DNA of 64,000 nucleotides from positions 27,091,594 through 27,155,593 of the forward strand of contig CM026426.1 of assembly GCA_014871385.1 (NCBI GenBank). The letters are read 5' to 3'. The notes below the pieces were generated by a model, which saw only the letters and a list, made by a program, of their open reading frames with translations, was not told the DNA's origin and searched no databases. Below, piece by piece: positions 1 through 10,855 of the stretch (position 1 is its first letter; each line of letters starts with the position of its first letter). This stretch comes from Ceratodon purpureus. Taxonomy: Eukaryota > Streptophyta > Bryopsida > Pseudoditrichales > Ditrichaceae. Made by a program: the position numbers and the translations under genes.

Positions 1-17
1 GAGAGAGAGATGAGAGA

Positions 18-80
<63 letters not shown>

Positions 81-113
81 GAGAGAGAGAGAGAGAGAGG
101 AGAGAGACGAGAG

Positions 114-146
<33 letters not shown>
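1..146. repeat. GA dinucleotide microsatellite
   Basis: Almost pure (GA)n with occasional GGA and GAC interruptions, running directly into the first long direct repeat. Similar GA tracts lie at 1831-1867 and 7791-7868, at the outer ends of both direct repeats. The tract is either the retroelement's target or part of its end. The left edge is cut by the window. Confidence 0.95.
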
Positions 147-147
<1 letters not shown>

Positions 148-1829
148 GACAGATCTTTTTACAGAACTTAATTCATCACCCTTGAACAAGGCCCATTCTC
201 CTTTGTACAACTACTGTATCCACATAACAGATACTTATCTCCATATATAATCACCGAATTGACACTGAATTACTTCTACCGTAAGTAGGAAGTTTAATAT
301 AAAAATATATCATTATATCACCAGTCTTTTAGAACAGCGCAGCATCCTGTTTCAGCGTAACCCTAGGGTTACTTGAAGCCCCCGTTACCATTTACATGGC
401 CAGACTATATACATCACTTCCTATATCAGGCACTTGCATGTGCAGCTGATTTCATACCGAAGCTGTGATACCTGATCAATCAGCTTCCATATTAAATATA
501 ACATTCCTACAATATCACATGATTTCCAACATTCGAAGGAGGGTGGGAATCACATTCCGTCAATAAAGCCTACAGCCTCTTTCGATTTACTTGTATCATC
601 CAACCACCTTTATCGGTGATATTTTGTTAGAACAGGTTTGTAGTTTAGACACAGAGTTTCCTGTGCCTCCAAACCCTAGGAGCATAATGTGTCGCCTATT
701 ACAACTGTTTTGATGCATCATGGCTGTACATCCAGCTATGCTTTTTGAAATTTGCATGTTCGCAACTGGGTTTAGGTTTATACTATTTTATTGAAAAGGG
801 ACTGCACAAATCCATGCAGAATACTAATTCAAAAAATAAAAACAAGAACACCCCCTAGAAGTCTTTATACTTCTTCATCGGTGGGTATCCTGGTGACTCA
901 AGATACTGTACCAGGGCAATCCCTAGATCAGCACGTCCACCCATAAAAATTCGTACCACCCAGTATAGTGTCAAATCTTTGCATAACAAAGTACTTCAAC
1001 CCAACACAATATACATAGCAAATCACAGTTGCAACGTCGAAACCATTTCACATTAACTTCGTCACCATACAAGCAGCAGATACATGTCAATCGCCAGAGT
1101 ACTCCGCGACTCTGTACACAATTCAGATGTCATGCTACACTATAATGCTGGAACCCAAGAACGCTCAATAAGGAACAAGGAAATGTTAGAACGGAGATGC
1201 GAACAAATCTTCGAGTGCATCATCGAATGCTCAGGTGGTAGTCCTCACCTGTGCCCATACAACATCGACAAACAATTAGTTAGTAAATGTGTGCACAACA
1301 GGTGTCTACAGACTACCACAGTTGTTATCCATGTCGCAGCAAAAGATACATCCACGAGTAAGATTTACAAGGATCACTTCCGGACCTAAAATCCAAAAAA
1401 CCAATAAACCTTGTCAAACCGCAAATAAACCCTCAACTCTCCGTAACCCACTCCCGATGAGAGCACCTGAACTGGGCTACTTCGTTCCATTGCTCACGAC
1501 GGGCCGCTTGTGCACACACACCAGCCGAGGCGTGCCTTCGGTAACAGTACTATACAATTCCACGGAACCCCTGGTCTACAAGTATGTACTGTGAGACTAG
1601 TTCTGAATTATGCAACGGTGATGAACTCATACAGGATCATAATCCTATATACCCTCATGTACGCATGGTGCCCATATAGCCACCCACCAGGCTCAAGAAG
1701 CCAGCTGCATTTTCGACGAATCATGATTATACTTTCCTTGTACTCTAGTGCAAAGAAACGTCCAGAACACTATACGTCTCAGCTACCGTATCCGTCAGAA
1801 TATATGTAGAATATTCCCTGCCCTAGAGC

Positions 1830-1830
<1 letters not shown>
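140..1830 (-). repeat. Long terminal direct repeat, 3' copy relative to the ORFs
   Basis: Matches 6100-7790 base for base at a 5,960-base offset, except for three substitutions noticed near 365, 571 and 1508. It holds no convincing gene; the short plus-strand reading frames at 1084-1809 recur identically in the other copy simply because the DNA is repeated. A 16-bp perfect palindrome at 357-372 contains TAACCC and GGGTTA, both telomere-like. Confidence 0.93.

Positions 1831-1867
<37 letters not shown>
1831..1867. repeat. GA microsatellite at the inner edge of the direct repeat
   Basis: An (AG)n run of about 37 bases immediately after the shared CCCTAGAGCT sequence that ends the direct repeat. 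The second copy has a longer tract at the same place (7791-7868), so the tract length differs while the repeats barely do. The 274 bases from here to the RT stop hold no gene I can see and are probably the retroelement 3' region. Confidence 0.9.
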
Positions 1868-1869
<2 letters not shown>

Positions 1870-2141
1870 CCTCCAGCCACCCCTGGTAGGCGTCCATCTG
1901 TTTTTTCTCAAAAACGAGAGAGAAAGTGAGACCTGGTGTCGTCACTCTCTCAAGAGAGGTGCGAACCAGGCTCAATCTTTCCAATTGTAACACTATCTAT
2001 GTACAACCATTAACATACTCTCAACATGCGGGGTAGTGTTGAGTCACCTCGGACCCAAACATTCCTAGAGCCTTCGTTCCAAACATGAGTGATAACTCAA
2101 TGTGTCAAATGCACTAAGTGAAAGCGACATGTCTGGTTCGA

Positions 2142-4307
2142 TTACCTGCTTAATTCCCTGACTAGGTGCATGATATCCACCTTACATGCAGGAAACTGTC
2201 CATTTTGTAACCAGCCAGCTATGCTCCTGCGTAGCCTTGGCCTGTGAAATCCATTACTCTCCATGATGTCGATCAAGATCTTGATCTCTTCCAGTGCTAA
2301 TTGCGTCACGTTGGAAGTGTAGATGATAGGAAGAACTTGCGAAATCACAATGTTGTAGGACTGTCTGATCGGTCGATTCGACAGGAATTTAATAAACTGT
2401 GTGTACTGAAACGGCAGAGCTCTTCGCTTGTCGAATTTAGTCATGATAAATTTCCCTGGTTCCGTTAGGTCCAATGTCAATTGCATGTTCATGAAATGAA
2501 CTGCAATTCCTCGCGAGGCATCGACAGGATCATAAGCCTCTGTCTCGGGCTTAATGTCTATGACATGTAACGGGTAAATCCACCAAGGATTGTCCTCCGT
2601 TTGTGGCTGAAGTGGTGATAAGAAATCCATGGGGGAAGGTACATTTACCCAGCAGATATCATCTATATATCGAAATGCAAACTGAAAACGTGCCATGAGA
2701 TCTGCACGTCCGAGTCTGGCCAGTCTCTGTATAAACCTGACTTCATATGAAAGGAGATACATGTTGCACCATAATGGTGAGCAACTGAATCCCATTGGAA
2801 TCCCTTTGACTTGTCTCCATACTCGGTCACCCAGTGTAACAAAACAATTGCTCATTAACCATTTGTGTAATTCAAGGAACCGTTGTTCTGGGATTGAGAC
2901 CCATTGTCCAGTTCTTGGCTGCCTTGTATCCCACTTAGCAGTCACAGGCAAACCGTCCGAGTTAATCTTTACCCAGAGAAGAGTAGTGGCCCGAGGGTGA
3001 GCTGAGGCTGCTTCTCTGAAAGCTATTCGGGACAGGAATTGTACCGCACTGAAAAGATTATCCTTGCCGTCAAGGGGGATAGCCTTGTAACAGCGTTCCA
3101 CATCAGCTACGAACAGATTGTGAATATTTTCAGGTAGATTAAGTGCTACTAAAAGCACAGAATCGACCATCCAACATAACGATGTGTCACACCTCATGAA
3201 AGCTTTATAGGTCTTAACTGTACGTAAAGCCCATTTCTTGTAGGAGTCCAACACTGCTACAGACGACACTGTAAGTAAGGTAGCTATATTCGTGTACACC
3301 GTTTGGTGTGCATTTGTCAGCCACCTATACTTGTGTTTATGCACCTTAAACGTAGCCATTAAGAATGGTAACGCATTAAAAATTGGTGGAGCTTCCGGGA
3401 GTAACTGTATGATCTCGGCTTTGACATGGTCAAAGACCGCTGTGGGTAGTTCCCACACATCATTCTCACGACAGGGAAAAAAATCCTGCCCCATCAATCT
3501 GTTAAAGGCCTGCATACGGATATGCTGGATGCAAATGAAGCAGGCGTTATTAGCTGCTTTGTCCAAGCCAGAGATGTATATGTGATCTAAAAACCACCGA
3601 ATCTCATTCTGTACAGCCTTCACAGCGAACAGAAAAGGGCCAGAATTTCTGAACCCAAATTTATTGCTCTTGGCTGCTGTGTGGAGTTTACTGAGGCAAA
3701 CTTTCCGAATATACTCGATTGCTTCATTTAACACCAGTCCGAATGCTTGTAGATTAAGCATATCATACAATCTAGCGAAGGCATCAATCGTTACTTCTAC
3801 TGCCTCCTGAAACTCAGTAGGGCGGAGTGGGATGTGGTTAAGACCAAGGGACAGCGCCGCTCTTAGAGCTGGATGCTGCACGATTTGTAAGTCCATTGTT
3901 CGAACATGGATACCTGGTTGACTGGATAAAGAAAATTCACTTTGAGTCAAGGGATCCAGAAAATTTGCAAGCCTTTGCGAGGACATGCAAATACAGTTTG
4001 TATTAGAGTCCAGTACGTTTACAAAAGAAAACTGTTTGAAAACTCTAGCAGGTTTATAAAGCTGGGTTGCTAAATTTCGATCATAACTCCATGAGAAAGC
4101 AATATCATCAAGAGAGACGTGCTCAGCAAGATTGAAATGCAACAAGGTTTCATGGAACACTTGCCTAAGATTGATCCACTCCAATGCTCTACTACAGTAG
4201 AAAATTCCTAGGTACCTCAGGTGTTTTTTATCATTCGTCCTCTGTAATCTTCGGCGACCGTATATATCCTCGGTGATGCTCCTGTTATCACATACTGCCA
4301 CCCACAA
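2142..4307 (-). CDS. Reverse transcriptase of the Penelope/telomerase-like type (ORF3)
   Basis: About 721 codons, no internal stop. RT core motifs are visible: a fingers segment with KVHKHKYRWLT near residues 321-331; motif A ADVERCYKAIPL at 401-412 with the catalytic Asp; motif B GIPMGFSCSP at 502-511 followed by YE at 521-522; motif C YIDD at 547-550. The K-HK-RW segment upstream of motif A and the Glu after motif B resemble Penelope-like and telomerase RTs more than LTR, LINE or DIRS RTs. No RNase H, integrase or GIY-YIG domain follows; the protein ends in a helical thumb-like region. The first codon of the frame here is TTG, and the first ATG comes more than 100 residues in. The frame is open further upstream and overlaps the end of ORF2 in a shifted frame, across a run of six T. 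It may be expressed by frameshifting or from a non-AUG start. Confidence 0.85.
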   Translation of the reverse strand: MWVAVCDNRSITEDIYGRRRLQRTNDKKHLRYLGIFYCSRALEWINLRQVFHETLLHFNLAEHVSLDDIAFSWSYDRNLATQLYKPARVFKQFSFVNVLDSNTNCICMSSQRLANFLDPLTQSEFSLSSQPGIHVRTMDLQIVQHPALRAALSLGLNHIPLRPTEFQEAVEVTIDAFARLYDMLNLQAFGLVLNEAIEYIRKVCLSKLHTAAKSNKFGFRNSGPFLFAVKAVQNEIRWFLDHIYISGLDKAANNACFICIQHIRMQAFNRLMGQDFFPCRENDVWELPTAVFDHVKAEIIQLLPEAPPIFNALPFLMATFKVHKHKYRWLTNAHQTVYTNIATLLTVSSVAVLDSYKKWALRTVKTYKAFMRCDTSLCWMVDSVLLVALNLPENIHNLFVADVERCYKAIPLDGKDNLFSAVQFLSRIAFREAASAHPRATTLLWVKINSDGLPVTAKWDTRQPRTGQWVSIPEQRFLELHKWLMSNCFVTLGDRVWRQVKGIPMGFSCSPLWCNMYLLSYEVRFIQRLARLGRADLMARFQFAFRYIDDICWVNVPSPMDFLSPLQPQTEDNPWWIYPLHVIDIKPETEAYDPVDASRGIAVHFMNMQLTLDLTEPGKFIMTKFDKRRALPFQYTQFIKFLSNRPIRQSYNIVISQVLPIIYTSNVTQLALEEIKILIDIMESNGFHRPRLRRSIAGWLQNGQFPACKVDIMHLVRELSR

Positions 4308-4315
4308 AAAAGACG

Positions 4316-4708
4316 TTAATCCTCCAGCATACTCCAGTCGAGTACACGTCCCTTCATCGACGTCTTGTCGAAGCGGGAAGAGCTACATGCGGAAGAAATG
4401 TCTTTCTGCCCTGACGCTGGAGAACGCGAGGAAGGGGTCGCACTGCTCAGGTTCGGTGTGGTGGTCAGGTCCAGCGACTCCTCAGGTGATAGTGAAGTGA
4501 TCTTCACTGAAGTTTTCTCAGCACCAGTGGATCTCCGCGGTGTCAGGAACACAAACGCATCGTTTGGTCCGTGACTCTGTCGGTTTCCCTGATGAGCTCT
4601 TCTGTTGAACCCACTGCGGCCTCCTCGGTAGGTACCACGATGCATTCCTCTGCCACGGGAGGACACATATGAAGACGTTGAACTGTCAGGAGCGACATTC
4701 AAGTTCAT
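4316..4708 (-). CDS. Short RG-rich protein (ORF2 of the RT element)
   Basis: 130 codons. The N-terminal third is rich in Arg-Gly (SSRGRGMHRGTYRGGRSG), a common RNA-binding composition; the rest is Ser/Thr-rich and disordered-looking. It begins two codons after the TAG that ends ORF1 and in the same frame, so ORF1 and ORF2 could be one protein made by stop readthrough, or separate products. It overlaps the upstream open extension of the RT frame. A nucleocapsid-like role is inferred from position and composition only; no zinc knuckle is present. Confidence 0.6.
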   Translation of the reverse strand: MNLNVAPDSSTSSYVSSRGRGMHRGTYRGGRSGFNRRAHQGNRQSHGPNDAFVFLTPRRSTGAEKTSVKITSLSPEESLDLTTTPNLSSATPSSRSPASGQKDISSACSSSRFDKTSMKGRVLDWSMLED

Positions 4709-4714
4709 TTTAGT

Positions 4715-6052
4715 CTAGGAGCGTTTTCCTGCGTGTCCAGGACTCGGTACATTGGGATTGCTTAGAGAAAAACTAGCCGGTTTGATTAGCTTTTCAATGA
4801 CTCGAGCTCCTTGCGATGCTTTTAAGTCAGGGAGTAGCTTCGCTTCAGGATCTTCCGCATATTCCAGTGCAGCATCACACATCAGTTGACGTGTGTGCAT
4901 AAAGGAAATCTGATGCCGTACTGCTACAATAGCCGCTTCGCTGACCCACACAAGGAACGCCTGAAACTTTGCAGACATCGTTGGAAACTCTTCAGGGAAA
5001 AAGGTTGACAAATTGTTGATCATGTACCAGGTGGCATGATCAAACCACATTATGTCCCCTTTACACCCTGATACCGCAAACTGAAAGCACATGCACCGCA
5101 AATATGGCCGTTGACAGTTCCAAAACGTAGAGCTGTGTTTGTCACTACGTCCTGTTCCGGTCTGAAGCCACTGTTTAGTGTGTACTTTAATATCAGGAGT
5201 AGGACACTTGTGATGATCAAACATTGAGAGGGAGAAGTTACCCGGGATATCCTGAGGTTCCTTGAGCATCCCAATGTTCTCGACTGCATTCGTCTTCAGT
5301 TTCTCAACTTCTTTAGCCGAGAGATTGGCCCATGCTTGCCACATCGGTATGGAGATGGGGGCAAGAAGATTAATGTTCGAAAGGGCCCAGCAACGGTGAC
5401 CCTTCAAAGCTACTTGATCCTCCACCGATCTTGGTGGAAGAAACGGGACTACTGGTCCTTTGCCGGAGGCGACCAGTAGCGCATTCGCCTTCTCCTCCTG
5501 AGACAGCTGAATGCTCGTAGCTAAATCTTCCAGAGCGGCCTTATGTGCCGGAGCAATTTTAAGACCGCTCATTAAGGCATGTGAAGATGCAGATGTACTG
5601 AACAGTGCAGCAGAGGAGCCTGATGTACCTTCCTGCGGGTTTGCCTTCCGAATGGCTACGTTCACTTTCTTGGCATTGACTGCCGCCATCTCAAGTGCTT
5701 CAGCTTCCGCATCGAGGATCTCGATTAGCTGTGTGTGTGCGATCTTGAGTTGTTCCAACGCTTTATCCTTATCTTTGATTGCTAAAGACAAGATGAGAGT
5801 CCACTGTGATAAATCCAATGTAGTCAGGAATAAAGGGCCGGAGTTACCGTCTTCATCGACGTCCTGTAGCGCAGCTAGGTCTTTCTGCTGTATGTACTCA
5901 TGGATCGGAGCCGAGTCCAATGCGCAGATCGTTGCTTGCACCGCCGGGGTGGGTGCAGGTAGCGGTTCCTCGTATCCCATAGCGATCAGCTCCGGATCCC
6001 ACTCAAGCAGAACCTTCTTGGGAATCTGAAAGCGTAGAACCAGCAATCGCAC
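4715..6052 (-). CDS. Gag-like ORF1 of the RT element
   Basis: 445 codons on the same strand as the RT and first in the coding order. I do not recognise a family. It has an Ala/Glu/Lys-rich helical, probably coiled-coil stretch around residues 85-150, a Ser-rich linker, then a cysteine- and tryptophan-containing globular part (WLQTGTGRSDKHSSTFW, then CKGDIMWFDHATWY). Position and size suit a gag or ORF1-type nucleic-acid-binding protein. The start is the first ATG of the frame, about 47 bases inside the right-hand direct repeat boundary. It ends in TAG, two in-frame codons before the ORF2 start. Confidence 0.65.
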   Translation of the reverse strand: MRLLVLRFQIPKKVLLEWDPELIAMGYEEPLPAPTPAVQATICALDSAPIHEYIQQKDLAALQDVDEDGNSGPLFLTTLDLSQWTLILSLAIKDKDKALEQLKIAHTQLIEILDAEAEALEMAAVNAKKVNVAIRKANPQEGTSGSSAALFSTSASSHALMSGLKIAPAHKAALEDLATSIQLSQEEKANALLVASGKGPVVPFLPPRSVEDQVALKGHRCWALSNINLLAPISIPMWQAWANLSAKEVEKLKTNAVENIGMLKEPQDIPGNFSLSMFDHHKCPTPDIKVHTKQWLQTGTGRSDKHSSTFWNCQRPYLRCMCFQFAVSGCKGDIMWFDHATWYMINNLSTFFPEEFPTMSAKFQAFLVWVSEAAIVAVRHQISFMHTRQLMCDAALEYAEDPEAKLLPDLKASQGARVIEKLIKPASFSLSNPNVPSPGHAGKRS

Positions 6053-6099
6053 AACTGAGAATGAGAAAGAAGCTCACCACTTCTACGTGGATTGAAGGC

Positions 6100-7789
6100 A
6101 GAGAGTAGACAGATCTTTTTACAGAACTTAATTCATCACCCTTGAACAAGGCCCATTCTCCTTTGTACAACTACTGTATCCACATAACAGATACTTATCT
6201 CCATATATAATCACCGAATTGACACTGAATTACTTCTACCGTAAGTAGGAAGTTTAATATAAAAATATATCATTATATCACCAGTCTTTTAGAACAGCGC
6301 AGCATCCTGTTTCAGCGTAACCCTGGGGTTACTTGAAGCCCCCGTTACCATTTACATGGCCAGACTATATACATCACTTCCTATATCAGGCACTTGCATG
6401 TGCAGCTGATTTCATACCGAAGCTGTGATACCTGATCAATCAGCTTCCATATTAAATATAACATTCCTACAATATCACATGATTTCCAACATTCGAAGGA
6501 GGGTGGGAATCACATTCCGTCAATAAAGCCCACAGCCTCTTTCGATTTACTTGTATCATCCAACCACCTTTATCGGTGATATTTTGTTAGAACAGGTTTG
6601 TAGTTTAGACACAGAGTTTCCTGTGCCTCCAAACCCTAGGAGCATAATGTGTCGCCTATTACAACTGTTTTGATGCATCATGGCTGTACATCCAGCTATG
6701 CTTTTTGAAATTTGCATGTTCGCAACTGGGTTTAGGTTTATACTATTTTATTGAAAAGGGACTGCACAAATCCATGCAGAATACTAATTCAAAAAATAAA
6801 AACAAGAACACCCCCTAGAAGTCTTTATACTTCTTCATCGGTGGGTATCCTGGTGACTCAAGATACTGTACCAGGGCAATCCCTAGATCAGCACGTCCAC
6901 CCATAAAAATTCGTACCACCCAGTATAGTGTCAAATCTTTGCATAACAAAGTACTTCAACCCAACACAATATACATAGCAAATCACAGTTGCAACGTCGA
7001 AACCATTTCACATTAACTTCGTCACCATACAAGCAGCAGATACATGTCAATCGCCAGAGTACTCCGCGACTCTGTACACAATTCAGATGTCATGCTACAC
7101 TATAATGCTGGAACCCAAGAACGCTCAATAAGGAACAAGGAAATGTTAGAACGGAGATGCGAACAAATCTTCGAGTGCATCATCGAATGCTCAGGTGGTA
7201 GTCCTCACCTGTGCCCATACAACATCGACAAACAATTAGTTAGTAAATGTGTGCACAACAGGTGTCTACAGACTACCACAGTTGTTATCCATGTCGCAGC
7301 AAAAGATACATCCACGAGTAAGATTTACAAGGATCACTTCCGGACCTAAAATCCAAAAAACCAATAAACCTTGTCAAACCGCAAATAAACCCTCAACTCT
7401 CCGTAACCCACTCCCGATGAGAGCACCTGAACTGGGCTACTTCGTTCCATTGCTCACGACGGGCCGCCTGTGCACACACACCAGCCGAGGCGTGCCTTCG
7501 GTAACAGTACTATACAATTCCACGGAACCCCTGGTCTACAAGTATGTACTGTGAGACTAGTTCTGAATTATGCAACGGTGATGAACTCATACAGGATCAT
7601 AATCCTATATACCCTCATGTACGCATGGTGCCCATATAGCCACCCACCAGGCTCAAGAAGCCAGCTGCATTTTCGACGAATCATGATTATACTTTCCTTG
7701 TACTCTAGTGCAAAGAAACGTCCAGAACACTATACGTCTCAGCTACCGTATCCGTCAGAATATATGTAGAATATTCCCTGCCCTAGAGC

Positions 7790-7790
<1 letters not shown>
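6100..7790 (-). repeat. Long terminal direct repeat, 5' copy relative to the ORFs
   Basis: Second copy of the 1.69-kb repeat, lying upstream of ORF1 in the transcribed direction, so it should hold the promoter. The telomere-like palindrome seen at 357-372 is broken here by one base (6317-6332, CCCTGGGG instead of CCCTAGGG). No TATA element was assigned with confidence. Confidence 0.93.
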
Positions 7791-7848
<58 letters not shown>

Positions 7849-7868
7849 GGAGAGGGAGAGGGAGAGGG
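7791..7868. repeat. GA/GGGAGA microsatellite at the right end of the retroelement
   Basis: (AG)n grading into GAGAGGG-type units, ending just before GGCTGCCACAACCCC. It parallels the GA tracts at 1-146 and 1831-1867. Confidence 0.9.
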
Positions 7869-10700
7869 CTGCCACAACCCCCTCTCCACAACCCCATCCA
7901 AAACCCTAGCCGCTGCTGCCGGGCAGAGAAGTCTTTGCCTTGGGAAAATGTTGGATTTTTGGCTGTAGTTAGTTTTGGTTGAAGACATGAAAGACAAGGA
8001 TAATATAAGAAGTATTAATCCTTGAATACATCATTTATACATACTTGTACCTATACCCTTTTGTACATATATGTAGAGTATTTCTATTTGTATAAGTAGA
8101 GTATTTTTTACGTACATACAGAGTACTTTTATACTTTTATAGAGTACTTGACATGTATAAATATAGTAGAACATACTATACAAATATATAATTTATAAGT
8201 ACAAGTATAATACTCTTATATATACATGTACAAAGTATATATATGATCTATCGTATTCAAAACCGTATAAGTCTTATACATACCTTCAAAATCCTGAATC
8301 TCCTTCTAAAATAATAACCAAACTTCAAATAACCACCAAATTAGAATAAACGCTTCAAATCAAGAGTGCTTTAGCATTTTGGAAAGCTATTAAAGTTCTT
8401 CACAAAGGAATAGAAAGATTAAAGCTCAACAAGGTACTGTCAGAAGTCCATAGCTCGTCAAAGATCGTACTCCCGAATTCAGCATAAGCTGCACCTTCCT
8501 TTACTTCACATAACACTGTGACTTCATACAAGCTTTTCCAAAGTTGAGTGATAGCTTTCTAGAAAGCTGATAACATCATCTAAATTCTCTCCAAAATTCA
8601 ACTTCAGAATCTATACCAAACGGTTTCTATGCTCAGTTGAAATTTGTGCCTACTTCCACTCTTAAATCTATTTGGCTGCTCAACACCCTCTCACCTCCAA
8701 AGCCATAGCTTTGTCTCAAACAATCAAAATAAAAACTTATAAAGTTCTATGAAAAACTAATACAATAACACTTCACTTGCTTGTATTTCAGAAACAAAAA
8801 CGCTATAAGCAAGTTTCTACAAACTTTTGAAGTCTCGGTCTTCTAAATTTCTTTCCAGCACACACAGTCCCACTCAAATACACATACAAATTATATACTG
8901 AGCCCAAATAGAGCGTGCCATATCATTATGAAACCACAATGACAAGATGTATAAGCTCTCATAGAAAAACTCATAGTACTCACTGAGCTCTCGCTCTCCA
9001 AAAACTGCACACCAAAAACTAAACTGTGCTGGAGGAGAGAGGGGAACCGGAGCCTTTGCCTCCTCCCAAAGTCAACACCATCCCATACCTACGCCTCATG
9101 GGCCTCAACTAGTTATTGGCTAACTCCCTCAAGCTTACTTCAGCCTTATCTATCCTTTAGCTTAGCCACAAGGCATCAAAAGTCTACCAAATGGTAAACT
9201 ATTTCTATCTTCAAAGTACCAAACTTCTAGCATGCAAGGTGAAGTTTGGAAGCATTAAAAACTCAAAAAATAAAATTAAATATACGTCTAAATGAGCTTG
9301 AAAAGAATTTGAAGAGGAATTTCACTCCATTTGCAAGAACTTGAGGATGCGTTGAAGGATAAGAGCAACAAAGTCAGCACGAACAGCCTTGGTCAACGGA
9401 TTAACTGGACCTTCAAGCCATCGTTGATGACCGCGACTTCCTTTGACAGGCCTAAGACAACAAGAGTATTGATTGTCAATTAGGCCTTCAAAGATCCTTC
9501 CAAACGTCACATCTCAAGTACAAGGTTCAACACACCCAACCTGCAACAGAATCACCAAGGCACGAGCATCTTGTTGAAGATTGCCGTGCCACCTCTGCTC
9601 CTCACAAGGTTGCTTTGGCTGCCAAGATAGACGAGCTTCTTCTTGTGGACGCACATGCAACAGTGCAGGACTAAATGACAGTAAATTACGAAGCGGCAGT
9701 TGAGATAAAGAAAAATCCAGCTCAAGCTCTGGTTGAAGCTCTTCATCCTGAGACTTAGAAAAAACTCTCCAATTTGACATGATCAAAGAAAGTCAAAACA
9801 ACTACATAAAACTGATGAAGCTCTAAATGAACCTTCTTCTTATAACACAAATAATTTGTAAAAGGCGTCAACTTGAAGCTTTCCCAAAGATTTGATCTGT
9901 TTCCTCCAATCAAATCCACTTGATTAAAATATAAAATATAAATATAAAACTACCAATTGGCGTCACCTATCCCTAATCTACTCCCTCAAATCCTTGATTA
10001 ACATTAATACCCTTTTAGTCTGCATCTGCCTTCAGATGCTCGGTTTCCAGGATTAACCAAAAAAAATTAAAGGTATCGGAAAATCAAAAAAAAAGTTCTA
10101 CTGGTCATACCAACAACGTGGCCTATCCCTACTGATTAGCAACTAACTGGTGCCGCCCCGCCTGCTACGGATGTAGGTCCACCTTGTGTTGCCTTTGGTC
10201 TTGGTGGTATAGTAGGATAGATACTTCATTAGAGAAAATTTGGGTGAAGTTGTATCCAGTCCTTTTGGCTTGGAAATGCAATTAAACTTTTCCAAAAATC
10301 AAAGAAATTTGCCATTTTGAGTACTTGCAGCAAGTTGCCATCAAATCCATCGGCCAATTGGAATGTGGAGCCATGGCAAAGTTGTCACTGTGTGGGAAAG
10401 TAGTGGGCCTTGCTGGCAGCATTTGGGTTGTCCCGCATGTATTGCGTTGGTAACTGTAATGAGCACCTAGGATAAAATAAAATATCAAGCCAAATATATT
10501 ATATATTTAATCTTGATACATCGTTTTTGGAAAAATGTACATCAAACTAAACTGGGATTAGTTTAAGTTGGCACCGTGTGGCCATGCGGAGACATGAGTG
10601 TATAATATACGGTACACATGGTGCCAACATGTGTGTGGGTGTTGCCACCAACACAATGGGCCGAGAGATATGGACAAGCCGAGGTACTCTTGTGGACATG
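7869..10700. other. AT-rich region, largely non-coding
   Basis: 7869-7970 is relatively GC-rich and resembles a plant leader (an AAACCCTAG stretch). 8020-8260 is very AT-rich, with repeated TAGAGTAT/TAGAGTACTT words about 20-35 bases apart. 8260-9300 and 9800-10700 show no coding region I can support. A broken ORF at 9322-9786 is listed separately. Confidence 0.6.
9322..9786 (-). pseudogene. Unidentified ORF with one in-frame TGA
   Basis: Two reading frames (9514-9786 and 9322-9510) are in the same frame, separated by one TGA, giving about 153 codons. The first half is Gln/Glu/Leu-rich; the second half (FGRIFEGLIDNQYSCCLRPV, then LILQRILKFLQ) looks like ordinary protein. I do not recognise a family. 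It may be an exon of a decayed element or chance; the single-stop pattern matches the other ORFs in this window. Confidence 0.3.
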
Positions 10701-10704
10701 TAAA

Positions 10705-10806
10705 AAATTCCCGCCATTGGGGACAAAACCAATGAAGACGTTTCCCGGCAAATTCTAGCCATGTCCAGGCTTTGTTCTACAAATAGAATACTTTCCCGCC
10801 CTATAC
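10705..10806 (+). promoter_or_regulatory. E2F-like sites and TATA-like box upstream of element A gene
   Basis: TTTCCCGC at 10792-10799 matches the E2F consensus TTTSSCGC exactly; TTTCCCGG at 10741-10748 and ATTCCCGC near 10707 are one-mismatch forms. A CTATACAGGG follows at 10801. The ATG of the downstream gene is at 10856. S-phase expression is inferred from motif matches only. Confidence 0.35.
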
Positions 10807-10855
10807 AGGGTTCTTTCAAGGTGGCCACTAGATTGTCACAGTTTTGTTGTTAGAG

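Larger units (their letters stand above)
140..7868 (-). mobile_element. Retroelement with 1.69-kb terminal direct repeats and Penelope/telomerase-like RT
   Basis: Two copies of a 1.69-kb sequence (140-1830 and 6100-7790), at a constant offset of 5,960 bases with no indels seen, flank a 4.2-kb interior. The interior has three minus-strand ORFs: a gag-like ORF1, a short RG-rich ORF2 and a reverse transcriptase. I saw no aspartic protease, RNase H, integrase or GIY-YIG motif. The direct repeats could be LTRs or the 'pseudo-LTRs' of a tandem Penelope-like insertion. GA tracts abut both outer ends, so an exact TSD cannot be called. Only three base differences between the repeats were noticed (about 99.8% identity), so the insertion is recent. 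Placement in the Penelope-like group rests on RT motif spacing and is tentative. Confidence 0.75.

Noticed and set aside
1084-1990. Plus-strand reading frames in the retroelement repeat, copied at 7044-7968
   Set aside because: They recur only because the DNA is a direct repeat, overlap one another, show no recognisable protein pattern and run against the strand of the element's genes.
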